Positions 1-9,952 of a DNA stretch of 64,000 nucleotides are shown here, in pieces. The stretch is taken from contig JASBNA010000018.1 of the NCBI GenBank assembly GCA_038087015.1, positions 372,001 to 436,000 on the forward strand. Reading direction: 5' to 3'. The first letter of the stretch is position 1, and every line of letters begins with the position of its first letter. Source of the DNA: Cerrena zonata (lineage: Eukaryota; Basidiomycota; Agaricomycetes; Polyporales; Cerrenaceae). Under the pieces are notes generated by a model. The model was given only the letters and a program-made list of their open reading frames with translations, ran no database searches and was not told where the DNA came from. The position numbers and the translations under genes were made by a program.

Positions 1-103
1 TAACTCATTGAGGCTGGGGCAATAGAAGTTGGCCAAGGGGGTGTGGCTGGTGGTCTGGGAGGGGTGCAGAGGCGGATAGTCTTAGGTCGTGGTTTTGAAG
101 GGG

Positions 104-1078
104 TTATATACCTCGGCCTTCCGTATTGATAGGTGGACATGACAGTGGTACAGCTTGAGCGGCGGCGGTAGCTAGTAATTCCAGCGGAGTTGGATCGGAG
201 ACTTTGATGTTCTTTCGTCGTTGTTTCGCCTGCTTCTTCTTCGATAACAGGTGATGGTGGATGCCATTGGTCTCGAAGCCTCGGCTTCTGAGGCTTCGTT
301 CTACGGATTGGGAAAGTAGTGAGTTCGTACTGTGCACGGGGAATGGCAGAGATCTGGTTGCCATCTGACGAAATTGCCGAATCCGGGGTTTCCACAAGTT
401 GGGATTTGATCGTGTGGGTCGATTGTTGCTCCATGTCTTCCGATCCAATACAGAAGGACTCGTCTGGGCTAACAGGTCTATTGCGGCATGCAAATGTCCT
501 AGGGCAAGAACCGAACTGGCCCATGCTGGATCTTGTGGGGAGCGTGGGTGGAAGGGAAGGTGTACAGCCAACGAAGTGGTGCAGGCAGCAATTGTCTGAT
601 AGGTTGTGGAAATGAGGTCGTCTGAGTCTGGTTCTGGGGTTCGATTTGCAGATAGTTCGGTGGCAAGGGTGTTTTCGAATTGTGGTACCTTGGGCATGCC
701 AATTCAGCGGTTTGCAGGCGCGCCTGCCCTTCTTGGAGTATACGGCGGAGGTGGTTGTTGCTGGTTTCTGGGTTGAGGTGGGTGTATTGTTGGTGGAGTG
801 CGGATCTGTCGCGATGCCCTTTCGAGTAGTCCTTGAGCCTCGAGTAGGTATAACCTGGCTAGGCACAGTAGTGCTCGGGTTTCTGCAGTCGTGGAGGTGG
901 CGTGTTCTAGTACCGCCTTGGTAAGGCGCAGAGGTATTGCAATACTTTGTGCTGATCCTTCAATCACTGAGGCTGAGTATGCTGGAGTGGGTACTAGGTA
1001 TGGAGTTGGGCGAGGCACGTAGCTGGGCATGTGCTGTCGAAGGGGTGGCATTGCAATGGCTGTGTCTTGTAGAGTCAC
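104..1078 (-). CDS. Third ORF downstream of gypsy pol, function unknown, split by one TGA
   Basis: Two open segments (1078-704, 124 codons; 697-104, 197 codons) are in the same frame and separated only by a TGA at 704-706, so they are probably one ORF of about 325 codons. The ORF starts inside the last 40 codons of pol in another frame. Both halves carry a similar Leu/Ala-rich helical stretch (ALLCLARLYLLEAQGLLERA in the first, SSVLALGHLHAAIDLLAQ in the second), suggesting an internal duplication. The C-terminal part is basic (KKKQAKQRRKN). No catalytic motif is recognised. The TGA may be a mutation in this copy or a real end of a shorter protein. Confidence 0.45.
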
Positions 1079-4000
1079 TCGTTTTATCAGGAGGGCTTGT
1101 TCCCATGGTTTTGTGGGGTTTCCCTGGGGTTTCCCCTTCTGGGCGGCTGTCGGTGGTACGTCGGATCATGATAGTGGGGATGGGTTCGACTTCCATGCTT
1201 CGGATGCTTCTTCGTTGCTTGTATTCTTCCACAAACTCTTTGCTGTGTTCGAGGTCTGATTCCCATATCCAGGTGTTGTCGGAGGAAGGGTATCCTTTCC
1301 ATTTGATCAGGAACTTGTTCCTATTGCGAACCTTTCGATGTCCGACAATGGCTTCTACTTCATATTCTTCTTCGTCTTCGATCAGATCAGGTGGGGGTCT
1401 TGGGAAGTTGGGGCCATGTTCTTCGGTTTCTCTGTATGGCGTGAGGAGTGAGGCATGGAATACCGGGTGAATCTTCCATCTGTCTGGGAGCTGGAGTCGA
1501 TAAGCGAGCGGTGAGACAACTTTCTCGATCTTGAAGGGTCCTTCTCGCTTGGGTCCTAGCTTTCGGTTTTCGTACCCTGTCTTGAGGTTGGTTCCTTCCA
1601 ACCATACCATTTGTCCTTCTTTGAATGGTTCGAACTTGGTGTTGCTGCGGGCGGCCATCCGGTTTCTGGCTAGATCGTGTGCAGCCAGGGCTTCGTTCCT
1701 CATGGCTTGGAGTTCCTGCAATCGCTTGGCGGCTCCTGGAACATTGGATCGTGGTACCACAGTGGGAATGGCAATGGGGTCACATCCCATCATGAGCTTG
1801 AATGGGGATTGCTTGTGGGTTTCATGGTTCCTCTGATTGTGGCAGAACTCGGCTGTGACTAGGTGCTTCGACCATTCGCTGGGATTGTTGGCTGTGAAAA
1901 TGCGAAGATATGTTTCGACTTCTTGGTTCATTCGTTCAGTTTGGCCGTCGGTCTGGGGATGGTATGCCGTGCTGAGGGATTGCTTGACTCCTAGGAGTTC
2001 GCAGAGTGCTTTCATGAACTTGGATGCGAACTGGGGTCCTCTGTCTGATATCGCGTTGTCGGGTAGTCCAAACCGTCTGTAAACATTTGAAAAATAGAGC
2101 AGGGCTGCTCCTTCGGCGTCCAGTGTGTCACTGCAAGGGGCAAAGATCACCCCCTTCGTAAGCCCGTGGTCCACCACGGTTAGAATTGAGTTGTGTCCGT
2201 CCGATTCTGGCAAGTGAGTGATCATATCCAATGATATCTGTGCAAACGGTCGGTCCGCTTTGGATTCGATAGGCATCAGCGGCGGGTTTGTTGGATGCGT
2301 AATAACCTTGTTTTGCTGGCAGGTGGCGCATCCTTCAACATATTTCTTGATCTGCATTGACATTCCGGGCCAGAAATAATCTCGTCCGACCAACTTTAGT
2401 GTTCTGAAATGACCCGTGGGATGGTCGTGATGCATTTTGATGATATCTCGTCGCAGTTCTTCATCCTTGGGGATGTATACTAGTCCTTTGTACGTCATGA
2501 TGTTGCCTTCCAAGGCCCATTCGTCGAGTGTGGTGTTTCTTCCAAAGAAATTCGGTAGGGTGCCATACCCTTTCAGTGCATTCAGTACATCTTGGAGTGT
2601 TTCGTCGAGGTCCGTGGTGTTTGCAATTCGTTCCCTGAGATCAGTGTTGACATATCGAAGGAACATGTGTTCTGGTAACACGAGTTCGTCGTTGACATCT
2701 TCTAGCGTGCATTCGCGAAGAAAAAGGTTGTCTGGCAGCATTATCTCCGTGTCGTCTTCGTCGGTGGTCTTGCCATAGATCGGGTTTCTGGACATGGTAT
2801 CTGGCACAACGAGGTGTTTCCCTGGAACGTGTTGGAGTGCGATGTTAAACCGCGACATCCACAAATGCCATCTCCGTTGTCGAGGGGTTAATCGGTGTCC
2901 TTCCTTCCAGTACGTCAGGTTCTTGTGGTCGCATTGGCATGTTACAACCTCCGGGTGTCCTTCCAACAGGTGTCTCCATTCTGTTAGTCCTCGAATAACT
3001 CCTAGCAGTTCTCGGTCATAGATCTCGTAGTTCTGCTCAGCCGAGGAGAACGATTGCGAGATAAATCCACAGGGGTGCCATTTGCCTTGGTCATCTTGCT
3101 GTTTCAGGCACCCTCCCGTTGCTACTTTCGATGCGTCGGTTTCCAGCACAAAGGGTTTCGATGGGTCTGGGATTCTGAGAACGGGGGCCGTAATAAACCT
3201 GCGTTTGAGTTCCTCAAATGCCTTCTGATGCTTGTCTGTCCATTCGAAAACCTTCTTCGGGGTGCCATCCTTGTACGTCTCGGTCGAATTCTGTTTGTCT
3301 ACCGTCATGGTTAGTTCAAAGAGGGGTCTTGCCAGTTCCGAGTAATGGGCAATAAACTTCCGGTAGAAGTTTCCGAATCCTAGGAATGATCGTACTTGCT
3401 TGACAGTCTTCGGTTCTGGCCAGTCCTGGATTCCTTGTACTTTGACTTGGTCCATGGAGACCTGGTTGGGTTCGAGGATCAGGCCAAGGAATTCCAACTT
3501 GGTGGTGTGGAAGATGCACTTTTCGCCTTTGAGGTACAGATCGTTTTCCTTGAGCTTTTTCAGGATTCGTCTGACGTGTCGCCGGTGTTCCTTCATGTCT
3601 TCCGAGGCAATGAGCATGTCGTCCATGTAGATTACCAACCATCCTTCCTGAATTTCATTGTGGAACAGGTCGTTCATCATGGACTGGAAGGTGGCCGGGG
3701 AGTTGCACATCCCAAAGAACATGACCGTCGGTTCGAACAGGCCGCGGTTGGTGGTAAAGGCTCCCTTCCATTGATCTCCGTCTTTGATCCGTACGTTGTT
3801 GTATCCATTCCGCAGGTCCAGCTTGGTGAAAACCTTCTTTCCTTTCATTTGCTGGACCAGTTCCGTGACCAACGGAAGAGGGTAAGCATTCTTGATCGTA
3901 GAGTCGTTGAGGTATCGGTAGTCTTGGCAGGGTCGTTTCGATCCATCCTTCTTTCCAACAAAGAAGAATGCGCTAGCCTGGGGGCTGCTTGACTTTCGAA

Positions 4001-4895
4001 TATATCCTTTGCGCAGGTTTTCTTCGAGGAATTCATCCAGCAATTTCTGTTCATCATGTGATAGGTTGTAGTTCTTGGCTCGTCGCGGCACAAAATCGTC
4101 CTTGAGCTGGATGCAGTGGTCGTAGGGTCTTGGTGCTGGGAATCGTTCTGCCTTTCTCTTCTGAAAGGTATCCAGGTAGTCGTGGTACTCTTCTGGTACT
4201 AGTTCTTCAAGTGGGACCTTCTTCTTGTCTTCTTCGGCTTTCTGGGCCATTTCCATGGCCGGGCTGAATCGTCGAATGGGCAGCCATTGCTGCATGCTCT
4301 TGGCCCATTCCATTGCGCCATCCATTATCTTTCTGATAAATGGTTTCGGGATTTCGGGTTCGTCGGGTTCTCGTTCTACCTCCTTGGGCCTAACATCATC
4401 CATGAAGGCCTTCAGGTGTTCGGATTCGTCGATGCATTCTTTCTGAGGGGCCACCGCAATAGGGTCGATCTGGGTTCTTCGCAGGATGTACTCGGTGAAG
4501 TTGTTGACTCGCATGAGTGAGATTCTCGTAGGGGCGACTGTTGGCAATGTGATGGTGCCGTCTTGCCAGTTGATTGAGGGATTGTAGTACTGGAGCCACG
4601 AGAATCCGTAGATGACTTTGTCTTTTCCAAGCGATGTCAAGAGGTATCGTACTGGTACCTTCTGTCCTCCTAGTGTGGTGTCTGCCCAGACATAGTGAGT
4701 AATAAACCCGTGTTTGTTGGCAGTTCCATCGACGTTGGTGCAGTTGAGGGGTTCTGCGAGGGTCTGTTTCCGAAACTTGCACTGGGTGGCCCATCGTTCG
4801 TCCATGAATATTCCACTGGCTCCGCTGTCGATAAGGGCTTTGGTTTCAACATTTCTCCCGTCATTGTGTAAAGTAATGCCAATGTTCATTGACAA
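960..4895 (-). CDS. pol: Ty3/gypsy Pol polyprotein with chromodomain
   Basis: The 1311-codon uninterrupted frame encodes the replication enzymes. Visible in order: retropepsin with catalytic LIDSGAS (D23); reverse transcriptase with IYMDDMLIAS (YMDD at 423-426); RNase H with ETDAS (D587), the YDREL Glu near 629 and CDHK (D656); integrase zinc finger (His 822-829 region, C856 and C859); integrase core with D890, D951 and E987 all present; GPF motif near 1119; chromodomain about 1178-1230 (IVGHRKVRNRNKFLIKWKGY). The chromodomain probably targets integration to chromatin marks. The first codon given (4895) is TTG. The same frame is open further upstream to a TGA near 4980, so pol is more likely made as a Gag-Pol fusion by -1 frameshifting than from its own start. 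The frame ends with TGA at 960. Confidence 0.93.
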   Translation of the reverse strand: MSMNIGITLHNDGRNVETKALIDSGASGIFMDERWATQCKFRKQTLAEPLNCTNVDGTANKHGFITHYVWADTTLGGQKVPVRYLLTSLGKDKVIYGFSWLQYYNPSINWQDGTITLPTVAPTRISLMRVNNFTEYILRRTQIDPIAVAPQKECIDESEHLKAFMDDVRPKEVEREPDEPEIPKPFIRKIMDGAMEWAKSMQQWLPIRRFSPAMEMAQKAEEDKKKVPLEELVPEEYHDYLDTFQKRKAERFPAPRPYDHCIQLKDDFVPRRAKNYNLSHDEQKLLDEFLEENLRKGYIRKSSSPQASAFFFVGKKDGSKRPCQDYRYLNDSTIKNAYPLPLVTELVQQMKGKKVFTKLDLRNGYNNVRIKDGDQWKGAFTTNRGLFEPTVMFFGMCNSPATFQSMMNDLFHNEIQEGWLVIYMDDMLIASEDMKEHRRHVRRILKKLKENDLYLKGEKCIFHTTKLEFLGLILEPNQVSMDQVKVQGIQDWPEPKTVKQVRSFLGFGNFYRKFIAHYSELARPLFELTMTVDKQNSTETYKDGTPKKVFEWTDKHQKAFEELKRRFITAPVLRIPDPSKPFVLETDASKVATGGCLKQQDDQGKWHPCGFISQSFSSAEQNYEIYDRELLGVIRGLTEWRHLLEGHPEVVTCQCDHKNLTYWKEGHRLTPRQRRWHLWMSRFNIALQHVPGKHLVVPDTMSRNPIYGKTTDEDDTEIMLPDNLFLRECTLEDVNDELVLPEHMFLRYVNTDLRERIANTTDLDETLQDVLNALKGYGTLPNFFGRNTTLDEWALEGNIMTYKGLVYIPKDEELRRDIIKMHHDHPTGHFRTLKLVGRDYFWPGMSMQIKKYVEGCATCQQNKVITHPTNPPLMPIESKADRPFAQISLDMITHLPESDGHNSILTVVDHGLTKGVIFAPCSDTLDAEGAALLYFSNVYRRFGLPDNAISDRGPQFASKFMKALCELLGVKQSLSTAYHPQTDGQTERMNQEVETYLRIFTANNPSEWSKHLVTAEFCHNQRNHETHKQSPFKLMMGCDPIAIPTVVPRSNVPGAAKRLQELQAMRNEALAAHDLARNRMAARSNTKFEPFKEGQMVWLEGTNLKTGYENRKLGPKREGPFKIEKVVSPLAYRLQLPDRWKIHPVFHASLLTPYRETEEHGPNFPRPPPDLIEDEEEYEVEAIVGHRKVRNRNKFLIKWKGYPSSDNTWIWESDLEHSKEFVEEYKQRRSIRSMEVEPIPTIMIRRTTDSRPEGETPGKPHKTMGTSPPDKTSDSTRHSHCNATPSTAHAQLRASPNSIPSTHSSILSLSD

Positions 4896-4915
4896 ATTGT
4901 GGGTATCAGCTACTA

Positions 4916-5842
4916 TTACACTTCTGACGGCGAGGGTGGGGGATACATATGTTGACTCTGATCCCCCAGTTGAAAACCCTCATCGAGAAGGTCTTTTTCT
5001 TCTGGTAGGAATTCGTGTCGGTCAATCGAGGCAACTAGTTTCTTTACCTCGGCTGATGGAACCTTGGGGTCTTCGATTGCGGTTTCGATTTCGCGAATCT
5101 TCTTCTGTCGGCATTCAGCCGACTTGTGTCCTTTCTTGTGGCAATTGAAGCAGAGTTCTTCCTTGAAGTGTCGGTCCATTTCTTCGGCTGAGAGGGCCTT
5201 GACCCTCGTTCCCTTCCTTCCTTGTCCTTTTCGTCTCCAATTCGCCTGTCCTTTCTGGCTACTTCCTTCGTTTCGTCCTCTGGATCCTGCAGTGTCAATT
5301 AGGTACTGCATCTCGAATTTCCGAGCTTCTTCGTAGAGCTTGGCAATAGTGTCAACGTTGTCAGATCGGACACTGAGCAACTTGGCCTTGAGTCCTGGCT
5401 TGAGAGCATTGAGGAAATCCTGCCGAATATGTGTGACACTGGTATGTCCCGAACGTGTCTGGTACTTCTTGAATTCAGCGAGGAACTTCTCAAACTCATC
5501 TCCTTGGCGGATGGTCTTGAGTTTCGTCAAGGCTTCGGCTACGAGATCGCTGGGGAGGAACTTGCTCTGGAATTCGTGCTTGGCTTGGTCCCAAGTGAGA
5601 GCGGTGAAAGCAGGGGTGGTGGAAGTTTCTTTCATCCATTGACCAATCGCTTCTTCTGCCCATGCTGCAGCGAGGTCCTTTGTGCAAAAGGATAAGAGGT
5701 AGGCTTTCTTCTTTCGATCGGTGTCGTAGATGGAGCCATTGAGAGCAAAGACTAGCTCACAATGGACGGTGTATACTGATACAGTATCAGGATTACCGTC
5801 GTATGCTCCTGGTCTTGCCATGTCTGCTTTTCCCGCAGACAT
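4916..5842 (-). CDS. gag: Ty3/gypsy Gag with CCHC zinc knuckle
   Basis: This 308-codon ORF begins with ATG at 5842 and ends with TAA at 4916. Residues 60-190 contain the Trp/Phe-rich helical region typical of fungal gypsy Gag (ALTWDQAKHEFQSKFLPSDL, then FLNALKPGLKAKLL). A basic linker near 190-215 leads into a CCHC knuckle, CFNCHKKGHKSAEC at 231-244, which would bind genomic RNA. The protein would form the virus-like particle. The last 20 codons overlap the -1 pol frame and contain the frameshift signal, fitting synthesis of Gag alone and Gag-Pol. Confidence 0.9.
   Translation of the reverse strand: MSAGKADMARPGAYDGNPDTVSVYTVHCELVFALNGSIYDTDRKKKAYLLSFCTKDLAAAWAEEAIGQWMKETSTTPAFTALTWDQAKHEFQSKFLPSDLVAEALTKLKTIRQGDEFEKFLAEFKKYQTRSGHTSVTHIRQDFLNALKPGLKAKLLSVRSDNVDTIAKLYEEARKFEMQYLIDTAGSRGRNEGSSQKGQANWRRKGQGRKGTRVKALSAEEMDRHFKEELCFNCHKKGHKSAECRQKKIREIETAIEDPKVPSAEVKKLVASIDRHEFLPEEKDLLDEGFQLGDQSQHMYPPPSPSEV
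4937..4979 (-). promoter_or_regulatory. Programmed -1 ribosomal frameshift signal between gag and pol
   Basis: On the minus strand the heptamer G GGT TTT (4979-4973) is in the correct gag phase for an X XXY YYZ slippery site. After a 4-nt spacer comes an 8-bp perfect stem, TGGGGGAT (4968-4961) pairing with ATCCCCCA (4944-4937), around a 16-nt loop. Pol is in the -1 frame relative to gag, and the last stop in the pol frame (the TGA formed by GAT GAG) is only two bases upstream of the heptamer, so slippage here enters the open pol frame. The motif and stem are seen directly; function is inferred from known retroviral and retrotransposon signals. Confidence 0.65.
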
Positions 5843-6660
5843 GCTGGATAGTCTTGATCTGTCTTTCGTTCTTGTTCTGATGCTTTTGCGTTCAAAGGGC
5901 TTGTCTTGCTAACAAACTGCTGTGAGTGCCTTCCAATCTGTGAAGGGCTTACTGTCGTCTGGTGGATTCCGTGATCCTGTCGTCTGGTGGATTCCGTGAT
6001 CCCTAGTCCTCTGTTCCTTTAGAGGGCCTTCTTGTGATAAGAAGGGCTTGGTAGAGTCGTCCTATACGTCTGTGGTGGGGTCTGTAGTCCGCTGCAGGAC
6101 TTCCTAGGTCTGGGTCTGGTCTTGTCTGTGTCCGTCGGTGTCTGTCAGTGCCCAACTACGTTAGGGTGGGTCCTGGTCTGGTCTCGGTGCAAGGGTATGC
6201 CTCGCACAATGGGAAGACTGAATCTTTTGTTACGCGGTAGAGCCGATGTAACGTAGTCAAAGTCTAAGTCAAGGAGGTCGAGTAGGAATAGGGACTGGGT
6301 TATCCTAAACCTAAGACGAGAGTTCACTCTAGTCACTCGGTACGGTTCTCTGAGGTTCAAGTCCGCAGACTCTAGCGAGCCTTGGGCACAGGCGAAGCTG
6401 GCCAAGTCAAGCAGGCAGAGGGTCAAGAGTTACAGGGGTAAATCCACGTAGATTCAGTCTGGGGAATCGGCGAGTTACAGGTGGTCCTTAAGTACTACTG
6501 AGAACAATGGAAAAGGGGATCTCGGGGAGAAGGTGATGGAATCCGATAGAAAGCGGAGGAAGTAAAGAAGTGCAGAAGAACGGGTATAGGTCCCCTTCGT
6601 GGGAAGTGTTGCGACTACCTAATGGGGCCGTTAAGAAAGTGAAGCTTGTAGGGTTACAAC
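5843..6660 (-). other. Gypsy leader and probable 5' LTR region
   Basis: No convincing gene. Read on the minus strand this would be the 5' LTR followed by the untranslated leader. The stretch near 6100-6430 is open (93 codons from 6426) but has no recognisable protein features. A primer-binding site was not identified. LTR limits cannot be fixed because the second LTR is outside the window. Confidence 0.45.
5952..6001. repeat. 25-bp tandem duplication (2 copies)
   Basis: The unit beginning CTGTCGTCTGGTGGATTCCG occurs at 5952-5976 and again, identically, at 5977-6001, within the retrotransposon leader. Confidence 0.9.
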
Positions 6661-7019
6661 TACAATGATGGAGTCGAGATGAAGGGTAAGAGTTAATCAG
6701 AGAATAGTGAGATAGTGCTTTGGGTTTCTGTGTTTCAAAGGAAGTAAGTGTCTGGAAGAAAAAGGTACTTCGTATCTGGAGTGTGTAACAAGGTGACTCT
6801 GGTGAGTGGTATTAGGGTTACGAAGATTGAGACCCCCATTGCCGGGAAGGCGAATAGTGTAATGATTGATCTGGTTAGGAGGAATCATAGCAATGGCCAT
6901 GTTGACAAAGCTGTGTAAAGCACTGTAAGGGATAGTGTCAGGTGAAGTTTGGCAACAGGAGGAAGGGGGTGTGTGATAGGGAGCGGACCTACAAGGAAAA
7001 CAAGAAGAATAGTGAGTAC

Positions 7020-8390
7020 GAAATTTGGGTACCCGTAGTTTTGCTGATCTTCTATGGGTAGAATTTATATGTCTTGTGCTTTCCTGCACACCGATTTGAC
7101 CCAAGAATACTTGTGGGTCATTGGAAGGCAGACTCCCTTGTCCAGGTGGTAACTGTGCTACCGCATCAATGTCTAAAGCTTTGAAATAAGCTTTAGTCAC
7201 AGGTAAATCTGCAATGGCTTCGTAAGGTACCCACATCAGGAAAAACCCAATCTACTATTTAGTACTATATAGTGCTATATAGTGCTACATAGTCAAAATA
7301 GTCAGACATCCACTAATTACAAACCCCCTTTACTATGAAATACTATCATAGCACTATCAGAGCACTATTTTTCTACTATTTTGCACTTTTTAGAAACATT
7401 TCTCTCTGTTTTCATTTCTCTCAAGTCAAAATTAAAGCACAGCAAAACTCAATTTTATATAAAATACAGTAAAATAATTACAACAAGATAGTGCTAATAA
7501 TAACAAAAGGGGATATATAGACAAAGATAGCACTAAAAAGGCTTATAAGCAGATGATATGAAGATATGAAGATGAAAAGAGCTTACATTGAGTTGACAAA
7601 GATAAGGAAACTTGAACTTGAATATCAGAAGGTCTAATTGAAAGTAAAATAGCTTAATGACTTACCAGAACATTGAATACTGCACCAAGAAGCAGTGAGA
7701 ATAGGTAGATAGGGTACCAGAAGGTAATGTGAAGTACATACACAAAGCAAACAAAGATAGGATGAAAAGAAATAGCAGCAAAAGGAGAAGAGACATGGGA
7801 GGAAAAAGAGAGAGAGAGAGAGAGAGGATGTGGCCGAAGTTCCAAGGTCAAATGGCGACGTGACAGGGCGCTTGAGACGGCGTTGGAAAGCCGTGATCCG
7901 GGGCTTTCCGACGCCATCTCAACGGTGCTGATCGGATCACAAAAACATGAGATATGATTAGATTAGTCCCAGACTATCTTCAATCTACTAAGCAACTTAA
8001 AACTGGAGAATCCTTGCTGTTTCTCTACATTATAGGAACATATTATATATCATTAGAACCGGATTTTTGAGGAGATTCTGAATATAATATCCATATATCC
8101 AAATTATAGATAATATAACAGCTATTTCTAGAATTACTTTTACAGAAATTAAAAGAAATATTTAGAATCTTCAATATGTGTATGCAAAGATATATAGTTT
8201 GCATAGTGAGAGTAGTAATCTGCTAATAAACTTAGTAACTGTAGAAAAAATATAGTATTGATAGTAGCCCAATAGTAGCAATAGTGCTTTTATAGTACTA
8301 AAAAGTGATTTGGGTTTTTCCTGATGCAGGTACGATCTCCCGATTTCCAGACAGCTTCGAAAATAGCATGCTCTCTGGAACCTCAGTGTG
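7020..8390 (-). pseudogene. Open frame interrupted by a TIR element, product unrecognised
   Basis: On the minus strand an open frame from about 8390 to 8334 and another from 7230 to about 7080 are in phase if the 7231-8327 element and one copy of its AGGTAC duplication are removed. The downstream part contains YFKALDIDAVAQLPPGQGS and FLGQIGVQ, which read like real protein. The product is not recognised. It may be a host exon or part of another mobile element. The sequence continues into the gypsy border zone, so the 3' end is lost. Confidence 0.35.
7231..8327. mobile_element. 1.1-kb element with terminal inverted repeats (hAT-like MITE candidate)
   Basis: The ends are inverted: CATCAGGAAAAACCCAA on the left and its complement on the right (TTGGGTTTTTCCTGATG). 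AGGTAC flanks both sides (7225-7230 and 8328-8333) as a candidate target duplication, although the outermost TIR bases do not match perfectly. Subterminal zones are dense in TAGTGCTA/TAGTACTA words (for example 7260-7300 and 8220-8300), a feature of hAT-type ends. No transposase is encoded; an 87-codon ORF at 7917-7654 has no recognised features. An (AG)n run lies at about 7807-7827. The superfamily is uncertain because a 6-bp duplication is not the 8 bp expected of hAT. Confidence 0.6.
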
Positions 8391-8511
8391 TCAGAACCAT
8401 GCTAGAACCCTATCACGTGACGTACCTAATCCCTACTAAACCCGATCCACACTAGTCGATTTCCGATTCGGCCCGATACTTCCGTATCCCACATGCTCTT
8501 TCCACAGTCAT

Positions 8512-9226
8512 CACTGGATCGTAGCCCAAATTTTGGGCTCCATAAAAGTAAAGTAAATTTTTTTTTAAAGTCTCTTACAAAAGATGATTTTCAGACCCAA
8601 AAAATGATCTAAAAATTCTAAATTGCAGCAGAAATTAATAAATCACAAAAACCTGTGCAAATTTAGACTTTTGTATCTACTTTTTGGAGTTCAAAAAAGC
8701 TCAATTTATATATATTTTTTGCTAGGGCAAAATTCAGGATGCAAAATTCAACATTCTAATACACTTTTATTTTGTCAAAAATTATAATATAATTATATAT
8801 ATTAAAATAAAATTTCATGAATAGACAGTCTAAAGAGAAGATATAGACTACTATTCTTAGTACATCATAGTCCCTGTCAATAAGAGTATGTGATGGAGGT
8901 ATTTTGGTATACAATACTATGCATCTTGCCAATTTAGCAGTTTAAATTTTATATCACTTTTGGAAAAATAAACATGTATCAAAACTTTGAATTTTGTATT
9001 CCAAATTTTGCTCTAACAAAAAATGTATCAAAATTGAGCTTTTTTGAACTCTAAAAACTGGATACAAAAGTCAGAATTTATATAGGTTTTTGTGATTCAT
9101 CAAATTCTGCTGTAATTCTGAATTTTTATATCATTTTTTGGGTCTAAAAAGTATGTTTTGTAAGAGATTTTTTATAAAACTTTACTTTACTTTTATAGAG
9201 TGAAAAATTTGGGCTATGGTCCAGTG
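8512..9226. mobile_element. Fold-back MITE, 715 bp, copy 1 (CACTA-like)
   Basis: Begins CACTGGATCGTAGCCC and ends with the complement ending CCAGTG; flanked by CAT on both sides (8509-8511 and 9227-9229). Nearly the whole element is two long inverted arms of roughly 270-300 bp around a non-palindromic centre. This copy is the most diverged of the family (TTTGGGCTCC instead of TTTAGGCTTC near the end), so probably the oldest. CACT(A/G) ends with a 3-bp duplication are the hallmark of CACTA/EnSpm elements. No ORF of note. Confidence 0.85.
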
Positions 9227-9237
9227 CATCTCATCTG

Positions 9238-9952
9238 CACTGGATCGTGGCCCAAATTTTAGGCTTCATAAAAGTAAGGTCAAATTTTATAAAAAGTCTC
9301 TTACAAAACATGATTTTAAGCACCTAAAAATTGTCAAAAAATGCAGAATTTCAGCAAAATTTGATGAATCATAAAATCCTTAGCTAATTCAGACTTTTGT
9401 ATCTAATTTTTAGACTTTAGAAATATTGAATTTTTGCTTATTTTTTATTGGAGAAAAGTTTACTATGCAAAATTCAAAATTTTGACACACTTTTGTTTCT
9501 CCAAAAGCAATATAAAATTTAAACTGCTAATTTGGAAAGGTCAGTGATATTACATACTTAAATATCTCTATCAGATAGTATAACTGACAGAGACTATGAT
9601 TTACCAACAATAGTAGTTTATATCTTCTCTCTAGGCTCTCTATTTATAATACTTTATTTTGATATATACAATTATATTATGATTTCTAGAGAAATAAAAG
9701 TATATCAAAATTTTGAATTTTGCATAGTAAACTTTTCTCCAATAAAAAATAAGCAAAAATTCAATATTTCTAAAGTCTAAAAATTAGATACAAAAGTCTG
9801 AATTAGCTAAGGATTTTATGATTCATCAAATTTTGCTGAAATTCTGCATTTTTTGACAATTTTTAGGTGCTTAAAATCATGTTTTATAAGAGACTTTTTA
9901 TAAAATTTGACCTTACTTTTATGAAGCCTAAAATTCGGGCCACGATCCAGTG
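9238..9952. mobile_element. Fold-back MITE, 715 bp, copy 2
   Basis: Starts CACTGGATCGTGGCCC, ends CCAGTG, with CTG on both sides (9235-9237 and 9953-9955). The two arms are near-perfect complements for about 265 bp. It lies only 11 bp from copy 1 but has its own distinct target duplication, so it is an independent insertion, not a tandem duplication. Confidence 0.88.

Larger units (their letters stand above)
1..6660 (-). mobile_element. Ty3/gypsy chromovirus-type LTR retrotransposon, nearly complete
   Basis: Read on the minus strand the order is leader (about 6000-5843), gag, pol (protease, reverse transcriptase, RNase H, integrase, chromodomain) and a third ORF that runs towards the left window edge. 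The order RT-RNase H-integrase defines Ty3/gypsy, and the C-terminal chromodomain places it among chromoviruses. The gag and pol frames are uninterrupted, which suggests a recent insertion. The 3' LTR must lie left of position 1, so LTR identity and age cannot be judged here. A minus-strand TGTAACCC at 6658 is a plausible 5' LTR start, but without the second LTR the boundary is a guess. Confidence 0.85.

Noticed and set aside
319..1470. Long plus-strand ORFs opposite gypsy pol and its third ORF
   Set aside because: They are antisense shadows of supported minus-strand coding sequence and carry no motifs.
8512..9952. Tandem long palindromes could be one composite element or a replication origin
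   Set aside because: Each palindrome has its own CACTGG/CCAGTG ends and its own 3-bp duplication, and the same unit recurs alone elsewhere, so they are separate MITE insertions.
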